Origin: Bradyrhizobium ottawaense
Lineage (GTDB): Bacteria; Pseudomonadota; Alphaproteobacteria; Rhizobiales; Xanthobacteraceae
DNA: 64,000 nt
Reading direction: 5' to 3'
Assembly: GCF_900099825.1 (NCBI RefSeq)
Contig: NZ_LT629693.1
Location: 558,001 to 622,000, forward strand
How positions within the stretch are numbered: position 1 is the stretch's first letter; each line of letters begins with the position of its first letter. This document shows, piece after piece, positions 52,784 to 62,681 of this stretch. The notes under the pieces are model-generated. The model did not search any database, was not told the origin of the DNA, and saw nothing but the letters and a program-made list of their open reading frames with translations. The position numbers were made by a program, and so were the translations under genes.

Positions 52784-54244
52784 ATGGCGACGTCAAAGAC
52801 ATCTCGCTCCGGTGAACAGGGCGCCCCCGCTAAGACAAGTGTGGATCAGCCCCGCCCGACCGCACCGCGGGCCACGTTGCCTTCCGTCAACCCCTACAAC
52901 GGACAGACGCTGAAGACTTATCTCGAAATGTCTGCCGAGGATGTGGATAACGCCATTGCAAAGGCGCATGATTGCTTTCCGACTTGGCGTCGCGTCTCCT
53001 TCGTCGAGCGCGCCAGCTTGCTGCACCGCGCAGCTGCGTTGTGCCGCGAACGTATCGACGAGCTGGCGAGGCTCATGACCCTCGAAATGGGCAAGCGCAT
53101 CCCCGAGGGCCGCGAGGAGGTCGAGCTGTGCGCGCGAATCTTTGAATACTATGCGCACCGGGGCGAGGAATTTCTGCGGCCGCAGACCCTTCGGTCGCCT
53201 CTGGGAGACGGCACGCTTCTCAACGAACCGCTCGGCGTCCTCTTCGGCATCCAGCCGTGGAACTATCCTTGCTACCAGGTTGTTCGCTTCGCGGCGCCGA
53301 ACTTGATGGCGGGAAACGTGGTGCTGTTGAAACACTCGACCAGCGTTCAGCAATGTGCCGAAGCGATCGACCTACTGTTCCGTGACGCGAGCTTCCCCAC
53401 GGGCGCTTACACGAACCTCGTGGTTACCGCCGGTCTTGCGAACAAGGTTGTTGACGACGATCGGGTGCAGGGCGTGTCGTTCACCGGCAGTGACACGAGC
53501 GGTGCCCGGGTCGCCGAGCGAGCCGGCCGGTATGTCAAAAAGACTATAATGGAGCTAGGCGGCAGCGACCCCTTCGTGGTTCTCGATGACGCGGATATGA
53601 AGCTCACTATTGATCGTGCGGTCTTCGGCAAGATGACCAACATGGGGCAGTCGTGCGTCGCCGCCAAGCGATTCATCCTCCTCCAATCGGTGAGCGATGA
53701 GTTTGTCGATGGTTTCAGGGAGAGGCTCGCCGCCCTTAAGATGGGAGATCCGCTCGACGAGTCGACCGGCGTCGCGCCGCTGTCTTCCGTTAAAGCGGCA
53801 GCAAGGCTCGAAGACCAGGTCAACCGCTCGGTCGCCGGCGGCGCCCACGTCGTCCTCGGCGGGAAGCGCCCTTCCCCTGACAGCGCCTTTTTCGAGCCCA
53901 CCATCCTGACGAATGTCAAGAAGGGCACACCTGCGTACGACGAAGAACTCTTTGGACCGGTGGCCGCCGTGATGGCAGTCCCCGACCAGGAGACGGCGAT
54001 CGCGGTCGCGAACGACACCAAGTACGGTCTTGGCGGCTCGGTCTACACACGCGATCTCGAGCGCGGGCGGCGCGTCGCGGATCAGATCGACGCCGGCATG
54101 GTCTTCGTCAATCACCCGGCCTGGATCCATGAAGACATGCCTTTCGGTGGAATCAAGAACTCGGGATACGGTCGGGAGACTGGACCGCTCGGCATCCAGG
54201 AGTTCGTGAACAAGAAGCTCCTTCGCGCGCCACTATCGGCATAA
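52784..54244 (+). CDS. NAD(P)-dependent succinate-semialdehyde-type aldehyde dehydrogenase
   Basis: 486 residues from ATG 52784; an upstream in-frame start at 52697 adds an unlikely leader. Class: FGIQPWNYPCYQVVRFAAPN (Asn of the oxyanion hole), TGSDTSGARVAE (cofactor loop), ELGGSDPFVVL (general base Glu) and GQSCVAAKRF (catalytic Cys), with EELFGPVAAVM and FGGIKNSGYGRE at the end. Most like GabD/Sad enzymes. An oxidative aldehyde sink; the perfect box lies upstream. Confidence 0.93.
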   Translation: MATSKTSRSGEQGAPAKTSVDQPRPTAPRATLPSVNPYNGQTLKTYLEMSAEDVDNAIAKAHDCFPTWRRVSFVERASLLHRAAALCRERIDELARLMTLEMGKRIPEGREEVELCARIFEYYAHRGEEFLRPQTLRSPLGDGTLLNEPLGVLFGIQPWNYPCYQVVRFAAPNLMAGNVVLLKHSTSVQQCAEAIDLLFRDASFPTGAYTNLVVTAGLANKVVDDDRVQGVSFTGSDTSGARVAERAGRYVKKTIMELGGSDPFVVLDDADMKLTIDRAVFGKMTNMGQSCVAAKRFILLQSVSDEFVDGFRERLAALKMGDPLDESTGVAPLSSVKAAARLEDQVNRSVAGGAHVVLGGKRPSPDSAFFEPTILTNVKKGTPAYDEELFGPVAAVMAVPDQETAIAVANDTKYGLGGSVYTRDLERGRRVADQIDAGMVFVNHPAWIHEDMPFGGIKNSGYGRETGPLGIQEFVNKKLLRAPLSA

Positions 54245-54266
54245 GCGTTCTAAACAACAAGGTGAC

Positions 54267-54598
54267 TCACAAGGCGGCGATGAGCCGCCGCGGCTGTACG
54301 AGGAGGAAATCGATCCGGTGACAGAGGCCGGCCTTTCTCGGGAATTTCGCGCTGATCAGCTGCGCGATCAAGCTGCTGCTGTACGAGACGGGCGGCGAAG
54401 GTGTGCAGGGCGAGGGCACGCGCCGAATCGCCAAGAAGATCACCGATGCCCTGCAAACACGTTCGTTAGGTGTGAATAAGCGTCCAACAGGTGACCCCTC
54501 TACCGCTAGGTTCCGTAACCACTCATAGCGGCCGGCGTGAGCGAGCACCGGCGAACCCGCAAGGATCGCAAGGGCGATACACATTGTCCGAGCCGCAT
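54267..54598 (-). pseudogene. Truncated relative of the 20-kb secreted protein
   Basis: From ATG 54598, with one frame change near 54585, the sequence reads MCIALAILAGSPVLAHAGRYE, matching the signal peptide of the secreted protein at 20136. It then diverges into unrelated sequence. Confidence 0.7.
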
Positions 54599-54757
54599 GG
54601 CAGCTTCCCTTCGGGCCGGCATTCGCACAACCCGAAGCGCGGTAACCGGTTGAAGTGTTGACCGCCGTTTAATTAGCCCGCTCGCGCGACGATTTCGGTT
54701 CCTCCAAGGAGCGCCCAGCAGGGGAGCGCTTCCGCGGGGACGGATCGTCGCGTGGAC

Positions 54758-54771
54758 TTGATGGCCATCAT
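54758..54771. promoter_or_regulatory. Near-consensus FNR-type box TTGATGGCCATCAT
   Basis: One mismatch, 26 bp before ATG 54798 (53 bp before ATG 54825) of the UvrA-like gene. Confidence 0.45.
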
Positions 54772-54797
54772 TGTCTTCGGAACTCCGCTCGGCTGTC

Positions 54798-57422
54798 ATG
54801 CGTTCTCCCGGCCGAGTGGTGTACATGCTGGAAATTACCAATCCTCGATCTCGAGAAGCCGCGGAAGAGGCTCTGCGCGGCTTCGTCCGCGTGCGTGGAG
54901 CACGCGAGCACAATTTGAAGAGTATCGATCTCGACATTCCACGCGATGCCCTGGTGGTGTTTACCGGCGTGTCCGGCTCGGGCAAATCGTCGCTGGCATT
55001 CGGCACGCTCTACGCGGAGGCGCAGCGGCGGTATCTCGAATCCGTCTCGCCCTATGCGCGGCGTTTGTTTCATCAAATGGCGGTTCCCGAGGTTGGCGAA
55101 ATCGATGGCCTGCCCCCGGCCGTAGCCTTGCAGCAGCAGCGCGGGTCGCCCACCACGCGCTCTTCCGTCGGCAGCGTCACGACGCTGTCCAACCTGCTTC
55201 GAATGCTTTACTCACGCGCCGGCGATTATTCACGGCACCAAACGCATCTCGATGCCGAGGCTTTTTCGCCCAATACGCCGGCCGGAGCCTGTCCCCGATG
55301 CCATGGGCTCGGTCGGGTCTACGAGGTGACCGAACGCTCGATGGTGCCGGAGGATTCCAAGAGCATTCGCGAGCGCGCAATTGCCGCCTGGCCGCCCGCC
55401 TGGCATGGCGGCAACCTGCGCGACATGCTGATCACGCTCGGCTACGACGTCGATCGTCCGTGGCGCGAATTGCCGAAAAAAGCCCGCGACTGGATCCTGT
55501 ATACCGACGAGCAACCGGTGGTCCCAGTTTACGTCGGGTATGACGCGAACGAGGTGCGAAGGGCGATCAGACGCAAGGAGGAGCCCAGTTACCGCGGCAA
55601 TTTCTCCAGCGCCAGGCGATATGTGCTGACAACCTTTGCAACCACTGAAAGCGCGTCGATCAAGAAGCGGGTATCGCGCTACATGGTAAGTACCGAATGC
55701 CCGCTCTGTCACGGCAAGCGGCTTCGCCGCGAAGCGCTGTCGGTCAAGTTTGCCGGCTTCGATATTGCCGACATCTCCAGGATCCCGCTGGCCAGGCTCG
55801 CCGACCTCTTGCGTCCACATGCGGAGGCCACCGCTCCTACCCTGACCAAGCTTAAGGCGCAGCATCCGGAGAAGACGCTGGTGGTGCAGCGAATCGCCGA
55901 GGACCTCGGCGGCCGACTCACGGTTCTGCTTGACCTCGGGCTTGGCTATCTAACGCTGGAGCGGAGTACCCCGACGCTTTCTCCGGGCGAACTGCAGCGC
56001 CTGCGACTGGCAACCCAAGTGCGTTCCAACCTGTTCGGCGTCGTCTATGTGCTCGACGAGCCCTCCGCCGGACTTCATCCCGCGGACACCGAGGCGCTGT
56101 TGACGGCGCTCGACCGATTGAAAGCCTCCGGCAATTCTCTGTTCGTGGTCGAACACGAGATCGATGTGATCCGGCATGCGGATTGGGTTGTTGACGTCGG
56201 ACCAGGCGCTGGCGAACTCGGTGGCCATTTGCTCTACAGCGGTCCGCTGCAAGGGTTCAAGCAGGTAGAGCAATCGCAAACCCGCCGTTACCTGTTCGGC
56301 GACTACATTGTGCCAAACCGAACGCCGCGCTCGCCCAAGGGCTGGTTGCGGCTGCGTGGCGTCAGTCGCAACAACCTCCATGAACTCGATGTCGATTTTC
56401 CGTTGGGAGTATTCACCACCGTGACTGGCGTTTCCGGCTCGGGCAAGTCGAGCCTGGTGAGCCAGGTCCTGGTGGAATTGGTTGCAAAACCGCTTGGCCA
56501 TTGCGTCCCCTCGATCGACGATGAAGGCGACGAACTCGAGCGGACCGTCGTGACCACACTCGGCGGCCGGATCGCAAGCGGAATGGAGGGTATCAAGCGA
56601 TTGGTGGTCGTCGACCAAAAGGCGATCGGACGCACACCACGTTCCAACCTCGCGACATACACGGGGCTCTTCGATTACGTTCGCAAGATCTTCGCGGCCA
56701 CTAAGTTGGCGCGCGCCCGTCACTACGACGCTGGACGCTTTTCCTTCAATGTTGCCAAAGGCCGCTGCGAGACCTGCGAGGGCGAAGGCTTTGTTTGCGT
56801 CGAATTGCTGTTCCTGCCCAGTGTATATGCACCGTGCCCAAGCTGTCATGGCGCTCGCTACAACGCCAAAACCCTCGAAATAAAATACCGCGACAAGAAC
56901 ATCGCCGCCGTACTGGGAATGACGGTCGACGCCGCCTTCGCGTTCTTTGCCGAGGAGGCGCAGGTGCGCCGGTCCCTCGATGTGCTGCGGCAGGTTGGCC
57001 TCGGCTATCTGCGACTTGGCCAGCCGGCGACGGAGCTTTCCGGCGGCGAGGCCCAGCGGATCAAGCTTGCCACCGAGCTGCAGCGGACGCAGCGCGGCCA
57101 CACGCTCTACGTCCTTGACGAGCCCACCACGGGACTACACCCGGCTGACGTCGAGAAGCTCATCGCGCAACTCGACGGGCTGATCGAAACCGGCAATACT
57201 GTCATCGTGGTGGAGCATGACATGCGCGTTGCCGCCGGCAGCGACTGGGTCATGGATATCGGCCCCGGTGCAGGTGACGAAGGCGGTCATGTGGTGGCGT
57301 TCGGCACGCCTGCCGAGGTCGCTGGATCGTCCATAAGCCGCACCGCGCCATATCTGTCACGGTTCAGGGCCCGGCTCGCGGCCGACGCGTCAACGTCCAA
57401 TCGCCTCGCGGCACCTCAGTAA
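54798..57422 (+). CDS. UvrA-like excinuclease ATPase (UvrA2-type), 3' end in a repeat
   Basis: 874 residues from ATG 54798 (or 865 from 54825). Two ABC modules, each with Walker [11 protein letters not shown] (about residues 50 and 565) and signature-like segments [12 protein letters not shown] and [12 protein letters not shown], with Walker [16 protein letters not shown] and [15 protein letters not shown]. Zinc modules [17 protein letters not shown] and CPSCHG are present. It is shorter than the usual about 940-residue UvrA, as in UvrA2-class paralogues that may lack UvrB interaction. The last codons (APQ, stop) lie inside the segmental duplication, so the natural C-terminus was probably replaced. 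Confidence 0.88.
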   Translation: MRSPGRVVYMLEITNPRSREAAEEALRGFVRVRGAREHNLKSIDLDIPRDALVVFTGVSGSGKSSLAFGTLYAEAQRRYLESVSPYARRLFHQMAVPEVGEIDGLPPAVALQQQRGSPTTRSSVGSVTTLSNLLRMLYSRAGDYSRHQTHLDAEAFSPNTPAGACPRCHGLGRVYEVTERSMVPEDSKSIRERAIAAWPPAWHGGNLRDMLITLGYDVDRPWRELPKKARDWILYTDEQPVVPVYVGYDANEVRRAIRRKEEPSYRGNFSSARRYVLTTFATTESASIKKRVSRYMVSTECPLCHGKRLRREALSVKFAGFDIADISRIPLARLADLLRPHAEATAPTLTKLKAQHPEKTLVVQRIAEDLGGRLTVLLDLGLGYLTLERSTPTLSPGELQRLRLATQVRSNLFGVVYVLDEPSAGLHPADTEALLTALDRLKASGNSLFVVEHEIDVIRHADWVVDVGPGAGELGGHLLYSGPLQGFKQVEQSQTRRYLFGDYIVPNRTPRSPKGWLRLRGVSRNNLHELDVDFPLGVFTTVTGVSGSGKSSLVSQVLVELVAKPLGHCVPSIDDEGDELERTVVTTLGGRIASGMEGIKRLVVVDQKAIGRTPRSNLATYTGLFDYVRKIFAATKLARARHYDAGRFSFNVAKGRCETCEGEGFVCVELLFLPSVYAPCPSCHGARYNAKTLEIKYRDKNIAAVLGMTVDAAFAFFAEEAQVRRSLDVLRQVGLGYLRLGQPATELSGGEAQRIKLATELQRTQRGHTLYVLDEPTTGLHPADVEKLIAQLDGLIETGNTVIVVEHDMRVAAGSDWVMDIGPGAGDEGGHVVAFGTPAEVAGSSISRTAPYLSRFRARLAADASTSNRLAAPQ

Positions 57423-57724
57423 AATCGCGGAATCGGCTCCAAATGCGGTGTCTGTCGGCCCGAAAGATGGAACATTACTTCGTCTACATAACACCACCCC
57501 CACCCTTCCGGTGGATCAAAGGCCTCGATGATCGGGTGCCTGGTCGCGTGAAAATGTTTTGTTGCATGCCGGTTTGGCGACTGATCGCAGCAACCGACAT
57601 GGCCACAGGTGCGGCAGACCCGCAGATGCAACCAGGGGTCACCGGATTTCAGGCATTCCTCACACCCCGGCGCGCTCGGAACAACGTCGCGGATTGCTGA
57701 GAGATGTTTGCAAAATATCGCCAT
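57416..57724 (-). CDS. UBP-type zinc finger protein, copy 2
   Basis: 102 residues, intact, all zinc ligands kept (CEEC, CRTCGHVGC, H-x-x-K-H-F-H). It differs from copy 1 by a few residues near the end (EAFDPPEGWGW, VMFHLSGRQT). It overlaps the uvrA stop on the opposite strand by 7 bp. Its own promoter is the copied box at 58298 if the operon is still read. Confidence 0.88.
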   Translation of the reverse strand: MAIFCKHLSAIRDVVPSAPGCEECLKSGDPWLHLRVCRTCGHVGCCDQSPNRHATKHFHATRHPIIEAFDPPEGWGWCYVDEVMFHLSGRQTPHLEPIPRFY

Positions 57725-57811
57725 GTTTTCCTGACGCGCAATCCGCGCCGCGCTCCGTTTGTCTCGGTTCCAATCCGATTGCGAAGATACACTTCGTGGC
57801 GAAGTAAGTGA

Positions 57812-58236
57812 TCAGGCCGTAAGCTCAGGATCAACCGCAAGGATCACGGTCTTCTCAGCGTTACCATCGACGCTCTGTTCGCGCGGAATGACAGGCAGTT
57901 GAAGCACCAGCGCGTGCTGGCCGACAACAGATTCACGAGAACCGTTTTTCCGTCCGGAAACGAGAGGGCATCGTGATGCTGATGCGAGGCGCCCGGCTCG
58001 ATCGCGCAAAATCTGGCCACGCTAAAGCCTGTGCTCCTGGTCGACAGCCAATCGCGATTATATCTGACGTCACGTTCGAATGCGAGTTCGGTTCCGGGAA
58101 GCAGACATACCGCGACATTCGGCTCTCCCTTTGCGGCAAAGCCGCGCGTTGATGTGCCGTAGAAGCCGGTCGAAACAAGCGTCTCGCCAACCCTGGCCGG
58201 GCGGGATGCGACGGTATGCAGGCTATAATCACACAT
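57812..58236 (-). pseudogene. MCDYS-type protein, copy 2, frameshifted
   Basis: Same start as the 20970 gene (MCDYSLHTVASRPARVGETL), but a 4-bp deletion near 57922 shifts the frame after TVLVNLLS, so the final about 35 residues are lost. An upstream in-frame extension from 58392 runs into IS110 sequence. Confidence 0.9.
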
Positions 58237-58297
58237 GGGATTTTCTCCGCTGATCGACGTGTTCAAGAACCTGTATCGTGAGGAGACGCGCGCTGCG

Positions 58298-58311
58298 TTG
58301 ACCGATGTCAA
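58298..58311. promoter_or_regulatory. FNR/FixK-type box TTGACCGATGTCAA, copy 2
   Basis: Exact copy of the 21032 box, 61 bp before 58236. Confidence 0.75.
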
Positions 58312-58337
58312 AATATCGGCGAACGAGATCGCTCCAT

Positions 58338-58944
58338 CCCGGACGATAGCCAGCAAGCGGCGGTGCAGGATGACGATCTGTTCGCGGAGCACCCGCCGGA
58401 CGATGAGCAGCGGCTCCCCACCAGTACCGCCAAGTCGGGGATATTCTCGACAAGCTCATGGATGCGGGCCTCGAACCTCACCTTGGCAACCATTCCGACC
58501 TTGAGGCCGAAGTTGCGCAAAGTACCTCGCAGATCGTTCTCGATGGCGATGGACTTCGACTGCAGAAGCTTGCGATGAGTCAGCAGCATTCGCAGTTTTT
58601 GGCTGCGGAACGTCTTTACATGCACCGGACGGTACAGTCCCCCCCTGATCATCTGAGCGATGCCGCGCGCATCATTGCGGTCGGTCTTGTTGATCTGCGC
58701 CTTCATCACCGCCTGCATGTGCCGCGTCTCGACACAGATCACTGGTAACTCGGCTTCGGCGAGAGCGCTGAATAGCCATTGCGATAACGGCCCGGCTTCC
58801 AGTCCGATCCGCTTGAAGCGGTAGGTGGGGTTCCCCAGAACCTTCAGCAGGGCTGCAGTTTCGTTTCGCTACCTTCACTTCCTTCACGATCCTGCCCGTG
58901 TCATCCACAATGCAGATGCTGGTCTCCTTGACCGATACGTCCAA
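58338..58944 (-). mobile_element. IS110-family transposase remnant C (N-terminal part)
   Basis: From 58944: MDVSVKETSICIVDDTGRIV (catalytic Asp region), then after shifts VIAMAIQRSR, TRHMQAVMKAQINKTDRNDA, RGGLYRPVHVKTFRSQKLRM and FGLKVGMVAKVRFEARIHEL. It breaks off at REQIVILHRRLLAIVRDG exactly at the duplication border. Same subgroup as remnant B. Confidence 0.85.
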
Positions 58945-58979
58945 TCCACCAACTCAGCAGGTGATCGGACGAAACGCCG

Positions 58980-59108
58980 GTGACGTTCCGTTCGCCGCTC
59001 AAGGAACAGGAGTTCAGGTTCTATCGCTATAGCCCCGGCAAGAACCTGCTCGTCCTCGAGATCAATGAATTTCCGGAAACGCCGCCGGAGCCGCTGCCCG
59101 GCGCATAG
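58980..59108 (+). other. Short coding-like tail of unknown origin
   Basis: 42 codons from GTG 58980: TFRSPLKEQEFRFYRYSPGK then NLLVLEINEFPETPPEPLPG. The codon use looks coding and the end (TAG 59106) looks natural, but I cannot name a family. It may be a gene tail cut by remnant C. Confidence 0.35.
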
Positions 59109-59196
59109 CCGCGGCGTCGCCGACGGAACCGATGATGCCGACGGTTCGTTGACCCGGCGCCACAGTCCAGCGGCACATCCCTGAAAGACAGCCCAG

Positions 59197-59354
59197 ATGT
59201 CCAGCCACAATCACATGCCGCCGGTGCCGCCAACCGGACGAAGGACGCGGGCGCGTCGCACGCGGAGGTCAACACCGCGGAACAAGGTGACACCGCCAAC
59301 ATCAGGCAGAACACCACCAACAAGGGTTTCTTCCAAGGAAGGCGCGTCAAGTAG
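59197..59354 (+). pseudogene. Small conserved protein, frameshifted
   Basis: It starts SSHNHMPPVPPT at ATG 59197. One base later than the plain frame, the sequence continues KDAGASHAEVNTAEQGDTAN then IRQNTTNKGFFQGRRVK and stops at TAG 59352. I recall this product in Bradyrhizobium as a 50-odd-residue protein. One missing base near 59232. Confidence 0.6.
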
Positions 59355-59500
59355 ACGAGCGAAAGCGGCGAGAGCCGGCGCGTCGTAGCCAAGGCGAGAC
59401 ACCACCACCGAACCTCAACGCTGCAAATCGGCGTCGGGCGGAACTTGCCATCATCCCAACGACTTGACCCGTCGGACCATCCCGGTCTCGGAGAACGGCC

Positions 59501-59722
59501 ATGAAAACAATTTTCGCATCGGTTTGCCTGCTGGCACTCGCCTCGATCTCCCCGGCGGAAGCCAAGGGCTGCATCAAGGGAGCCATCGTCGGCGGCGTCG
59601 CCGGCCACATGGCAGGCCATGGCAAGCTCGGCGCTGCGGCTGGCTGCGTAGTCGGCCATCATGAGGCCAACAAGCCGAACCCCAACAACTCGAATGCCCA
59701 GGCCCCGTCCGGGCAGAAGTAG
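59501..59722 (+). CDS. Small secreted glycine-zipper protein
   Basis: 73 residues. Signal peptide MKTIFASVCLLALASISPAEA, then GCIKGAIVGGVAGHMAGHGK, GAAAGCVVGHHEA and an Asn/Pro-rich tail. Two Cys and several His could bind metal or haem-like ligands; function unknown. Confidence 0.8.
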   Translation: MKTIFASVCLLALASISPAEAKGCIKGAIVGGVAGHMAGHGKLGAAAGCVVGHHEANKPNPNNSNAQAPSGQK

Positions 59723-59807
59723 CCGCTCGGACCATTTCATGTCGGCGGACCAAACGGCCGCGAGTGGCCCAGACCGAGCCTCGCGCGGCCCCTTAGCAAG
59801 TCGGGGA

Positions 59808-59983
59808 TTACGCCGACCTTATTCGGCCCTTGCCCAGGCACCGCTTGCAGGGCGGCGGATAGATCTTGCGCCCGCGCTGGGCCGGCTCTGCGCGACCGCC
59901 TGGAATCCGGTGCCGTCACAAGCGGAGCATTTGAGTTCCGGCGGCGCATCCTTGGACTTCAGCACCATGCCGACGCCGGTCAT
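59808..59983 (-). pseudogene. DnaJ-type zinc-knuckle mini-protein, frameshifted
   Basis: The minus strand reads MVLKSKDAPPELKCSACDGT then GFQAVAQ, and after one extra base QRGRKIYPPPCKRCLGKGRI. The paired C-x-x-C-x-G-x-G motifs are those of small zinc-knuckle proteins known in rhizobia. Confidence 0.6.
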
Positions 59984-60186
59984 GTCGTTGTGCAAGACGG
60001 TCTGCTGACTCCGGTTGTCCCATTTGAGGGTGACCCCGGCCCAGGTCTTTTCGGTGACGGTGCCGAGGTCGTTGTTGTCGTCGCGCGAGCAGACGCGGGC
60101 CGACGTCGAGCAATCTGGACTGGGAGCCGGTCATTACGGTTTGCCGTTTCCTCGCGATTCAATCGGGGTGGCATGACACTAGCCGC

Positions 60187-60303
60187 TTAGTTGGCCGATT
60201 GCCACGATGCCCTCGACGCCTCGGCCTGGCTGATGTGCTGTTCATGCCTGACCACTTCTTCCGGACCGCGCATGTCGAAGATCTCGCCGCAGGGGCACTT
60301 CAT
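60187..60303 (-). CDS. Very small zinc-finger-like protein
   Basis: 38 residues from ATG 60303: MKCPCGEIFDMRGPEEVVRH then EQHISQAEAS. C-x-C with two downstream His fits a small C2H2-like knuckle. Too short to be sure. Confidence 0.4.
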   Translation of the reverse strand: MKCPCGEIFDMRGPEEVVRHEQHISQAEASRASWQSAN

Positions 60304-60545
60304 GAAACGGCTACACGGTAGGCGCTGCGCCGGAGCGTCGGCGGGCTGCCCCGGCGAGGGCGTCGAAGCTGGCCAAGAAGTCGCGCAAGGCCGCGGCCGG
60401 GCGGAAGGAAATGCTGATGTCGATCCTCGGCAAGAAGCCGGCCAAGGAGGCGGCCGCGAAGAAACCGGCGGCCCAACGGAAGGCTTGAGCTCTTCCGTTA
60501 AGGAGGCGGTCCGGCCTCCCGAAGCGTCTGGATCATGCGGTCGCG
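60304..60545 (+). other. Lys/Ala-rich reading-frame tail
   Basis: A plus-strand frame ending at TGA 60486-60488 reads SKLAKKSRKAAAGRKEMLMS then ILGKKPAKEAAAKKPA. This composition is that of histone-H1-like or plasmid-stability tails, but no start is evident, so I do not call a gene. Confidence 0.25.
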
Positions 60546-60690
60546 ATGCACCGGCGAGCGAACTACCGCGGCGGCGCCTTCGTCGGCGAACATGGCAGTT
60601 GGGACCGGTCACGCTTCAACGGCTACAAGGTCGTTTTCGTACCGTTCAGCGGCGGGCGTCCGAGCAGCAAAGCCGAGGACAGCTTACGCG
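60546..60690 (+). pseudogene. PQQ-dependent sugar dehydrogenase fragment
   Basis: The frame reads RANYRGGAFVGEHGSWDRSR then FNGYKVVFVPFSGGRPS. These are conserved near the C-terminus of glucose/sorbosone dehydrogenases (YRGGAFVGEHGSWNRS). No upstream part of the enzyme is here. Confidence 0.7.
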
Positions 60691-60810
60691 ATCTTCGGCC
60701 AGGCTGCAAAAACCGGTGCGCTGAAGGTCTTGATCGAGGCTTAGGGAGGCAATTTCACCGATCTTTTTACGAGCAGCGACTCGACGAGCGGCCGCAGGAA
60801 GGTGTACATC

Positions 60811-61764
60811 TTAACTTGCTCTTGTTACAGCAGAGCCCCGGCCTTCTTGCTCGAGTACTGCGCGCACTTTCTCCAATTCTTGCAGCGAGGCCTTGTCGAA
60901 CCGGGGGTACTGGAGCCTCAAGCCTTCCAGCGCGCTGACGATAGTCGAGCTAATCACAACGCGGGCAAACCACTTACGGTCGGCAGGCACCACATGCCAC
61001 GGCGCCAGCTTCGTTGCCGTATGGGTTATCGTGTCCTGATAGGCCGCCAGGTATTTGCCCCAGAGTTCGCGCTCAGCGATATCATTCATGGAAAACTTCC
61101 AGCGCTTGCTGGGCTCCTGCAACCGATCGAGAAGACGTTTGCGCTGCTCCTCCTTCGAGATGTTAAGGAAGAACTTCAAGATCAGCGTGCCGTTGCGCGA
61201 CAGATGCTTTTCGTAGGCGCTGATGTCTTCGAAGCGCTCGCGCCATACGTTGCGGGTGACAAGTTGAGACGGAATCAGCTCTTTCGCTAGAAGATGTTGA
61301 TGTACGCGTACGGTTAGACATTCCTCATAGTAGGAGCGGTTAAAGATTCCGAGCCGCCCACGCTTGGGCAACCGCACCGTGGTGCGCCATAAAAAATCGT
61401 GGCGCAGCTCAAGGGGCGATGGTGTCTTGAAACTTGTAACGTCGACGCCCTGCGGATTGACGCAGGTGAAAATGTGCTTGATGGCGCTATCCTTGCCCGC
61501 CGCATCCATGCCCTGAAGAATCAGCAGCACCGCCCAGTGTTCCGCAGCGTAAAGCCGCTTCTGAATTTCGGCAAGCCGGACGCGGTTCCGCTCGATTATT
61601 TCCGTCGCCGTCTGTCTGTCGAGACCTCCCGTCTCGCAGGTCTTTTGCGATTTGAGCCGAAACGACTGCGAGCCATCGGTGCGGAAGGGTTCGATGTATC
61701 GCTTCAACTCTTCTGCGAGTGATTCGTGAGTGGAAGGTTTGCATCCATTGCTGCTTTTCGGCAT
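60811..61764 (-). CDS. ppk2: Polyphosphate kinase 2 family protein
   Basis: 317 residues from ATG 61764. Walker A LQGMDAAGKDSAIKH (84-97), Walker B-like GIFNRSYYEE (139-148), lid region with LPKRGRLG and RNVWRERFEDISAYEKHLSR. PPK2 transfers phosphate between polyphosphate and nucleotides (usually making NDP or NTP). It lies 18 bp after the Dps-like gene in one operon. Under oxygen limitation it could supply nucleotides from stored polyphosphate (inference). Confidence 0.93.
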   Translation of the reverse strand: MPKSSNGCKPSTHESLAEELKRYIEPFRTDGSQSFRLKSQKTCETGGLDRQTATEIIERNRVRLAEIQKRLYAAEHWAVLLILQGMDAAGKDSAIKHIFTCVNPQGVDVTSFKTPSPLELRHDFLWRTTVRLPKRGRLGIFNRSYYEECLTVRVHQHLLAKELIPSQLVTRNVWRERFEDISAYEKHLSRNGTLILKFFLNISKEEQRKRLLDRLQEPSKRWKFSMNDIAERELWGKYLAAYQDTITHTATKLAPWHVVPADRKWFARVVISSTIVSALEGLRLQYPRFDKASLQELEKVRAVLEQEGRGSAVTRAS

Positions 61765-61782
61765 GACCGCGTGCAAAGCCCC

Positions 61783-62454
61783 TTAGACATGACCACGTGA
61801 TTTTGTCGCGTCGCCGCTCAGGTAAAGAGATCGGGGTGTAGGCAGAGTTAGCCGTTCGGCGCAAGAAAAGCCGAGGTCGAGCAGCTCCGCATTGTGTTGC
61901 CTTGCGTCCGCTAAGACGCGCACCAGTGGGGTATCGACCAGATGTTCTACCAGGAACCAGGCTTCCAACTCTCCGGTGCGGATAACCTCGGAAACGATCA
62001 GGTCATTGCTCCCATCGTCGCCGAGCTCCGCGATTTTCGCGGCGGCATCGTGCGCGTCGACCAGCATCGTCTCATGCGCTTCAACCAACCGGGAGAGCAT
62101 CGCTGGAACTTCTTCGCAGCCGTTCGGAGCACGGCGGATTTTGGTGAGCTCGGCGACGTGCCGAGGGTCGCCGACCGCAATGCCTCCGAGCGTCTGCACG
62201 CGTTCCGCGATCTTGTCGATCAGCTCATTTTGCTCATCGGCATGTTTGTCGAGCAGCAGATGAAGCTGATAAAAGGTCGCTCCGCGCATTAGCCAGTGGT
62301 GCTTCTTGTACAGTGCATACAGAATTTGGGTGTCCGCGAGGATTTGGTTCAATCGCTTACAGGAGTGGAGCCGCGTATCGCGCGCGAGCCCGACCAGAAA
62401 ATCGCGGACGGTATCGAATTCCTGGATCTCGATGCGCTCTGTTCGATAGTCCAT
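61783..62454 (-). CDS. Dps-like ferritin-superfamily protein
   Basis: 223 residues. The Dps signature is LYALYKKHHWLMRGATFYQL with HLLLDKHADEQNELIDKIAE, giving His, Asp and Glu ligands of the intersubunit ferroxidase site, followed by RVQTLGG. Long helices continue to about 180 (EAHETMLVDAHDAAAKIAEL, EAWFLVEHLVDTPLVRVLAD). The C-terminal extension of about 40 residues is unusual. Dps proteins store iron and shield DNA in stationary phase. A one-mismatch FNR-type box is 56 bp upstream. Confidence 0.85.
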   Translation of the reverse strand: MDYRTERIEIQEFDTVRDFLVGLARDTRLHSCKRLNQILADTQILYALYKKHHWLMRGATFYQLHLLLDKHADEQNELIDKIAERVQTLGGIAVGDPRHVAELTKIRRAPNGCEEVPAMLSRLVEAHETMLVDAHDAAAKIAELGDDGSNDLIVSEVIRTGELEAWFLVEHLVDTPLVRVLADARQHNAELLDLGFSCAERLTLPTPRSLYLSGDATKSRGHV

Positions 62455-62510
62455 TCGAGTAGATCAATTCTGCTGCCCATTCACTATGGCGATCTGCACC
62501 TCTGGCCACC

Positions 62511-62524
62511 ATGATGGCTGTCAA
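62511..62524. promoter_or_regulatory. Near-consensus FNR-type box ATGATGGCTGTCAA
   Basis: One mismatch, 56 bp before the Dps-like ATG at 62454. Confidence 0.45.
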
Positions 62525-62681
62525 TTTAGGAACCGACCGGCACCGCATGTGAAATCGACGAGGTCTGCGCCAAGGACTAGTCCCGCAAACGCTGGTGCGC
62601 CGTGCGCGCGGTTGCCGTGCCGCACCGCCATGCCTCCAGAGGTAAGCGCCGGACGGCGCTCGACTGGACCGACGCGCGGCG

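Larger units (their letters stand above)
57411..58337. repeat. Segmental duplication, copy 2
   Basis: Almost identical to 20141-21071 with scattered changes and a 4-bp deletion (near 57922). It starts inside the uvrA 3' end and stops where IS110 sequence begins at 58338. Confidence 0.95.

Noticed and set aside
55950..57101. 383-codon minus-strand reading frame
   Set aside because: Antisense to uvrA-like coding sequence with intact ABC motifs.
59027..59740. 237-codon minus-strand reading frame
   Set aside because: It crosses three unrelated small plus-strand genes and has no family pattern; likely a shadow.
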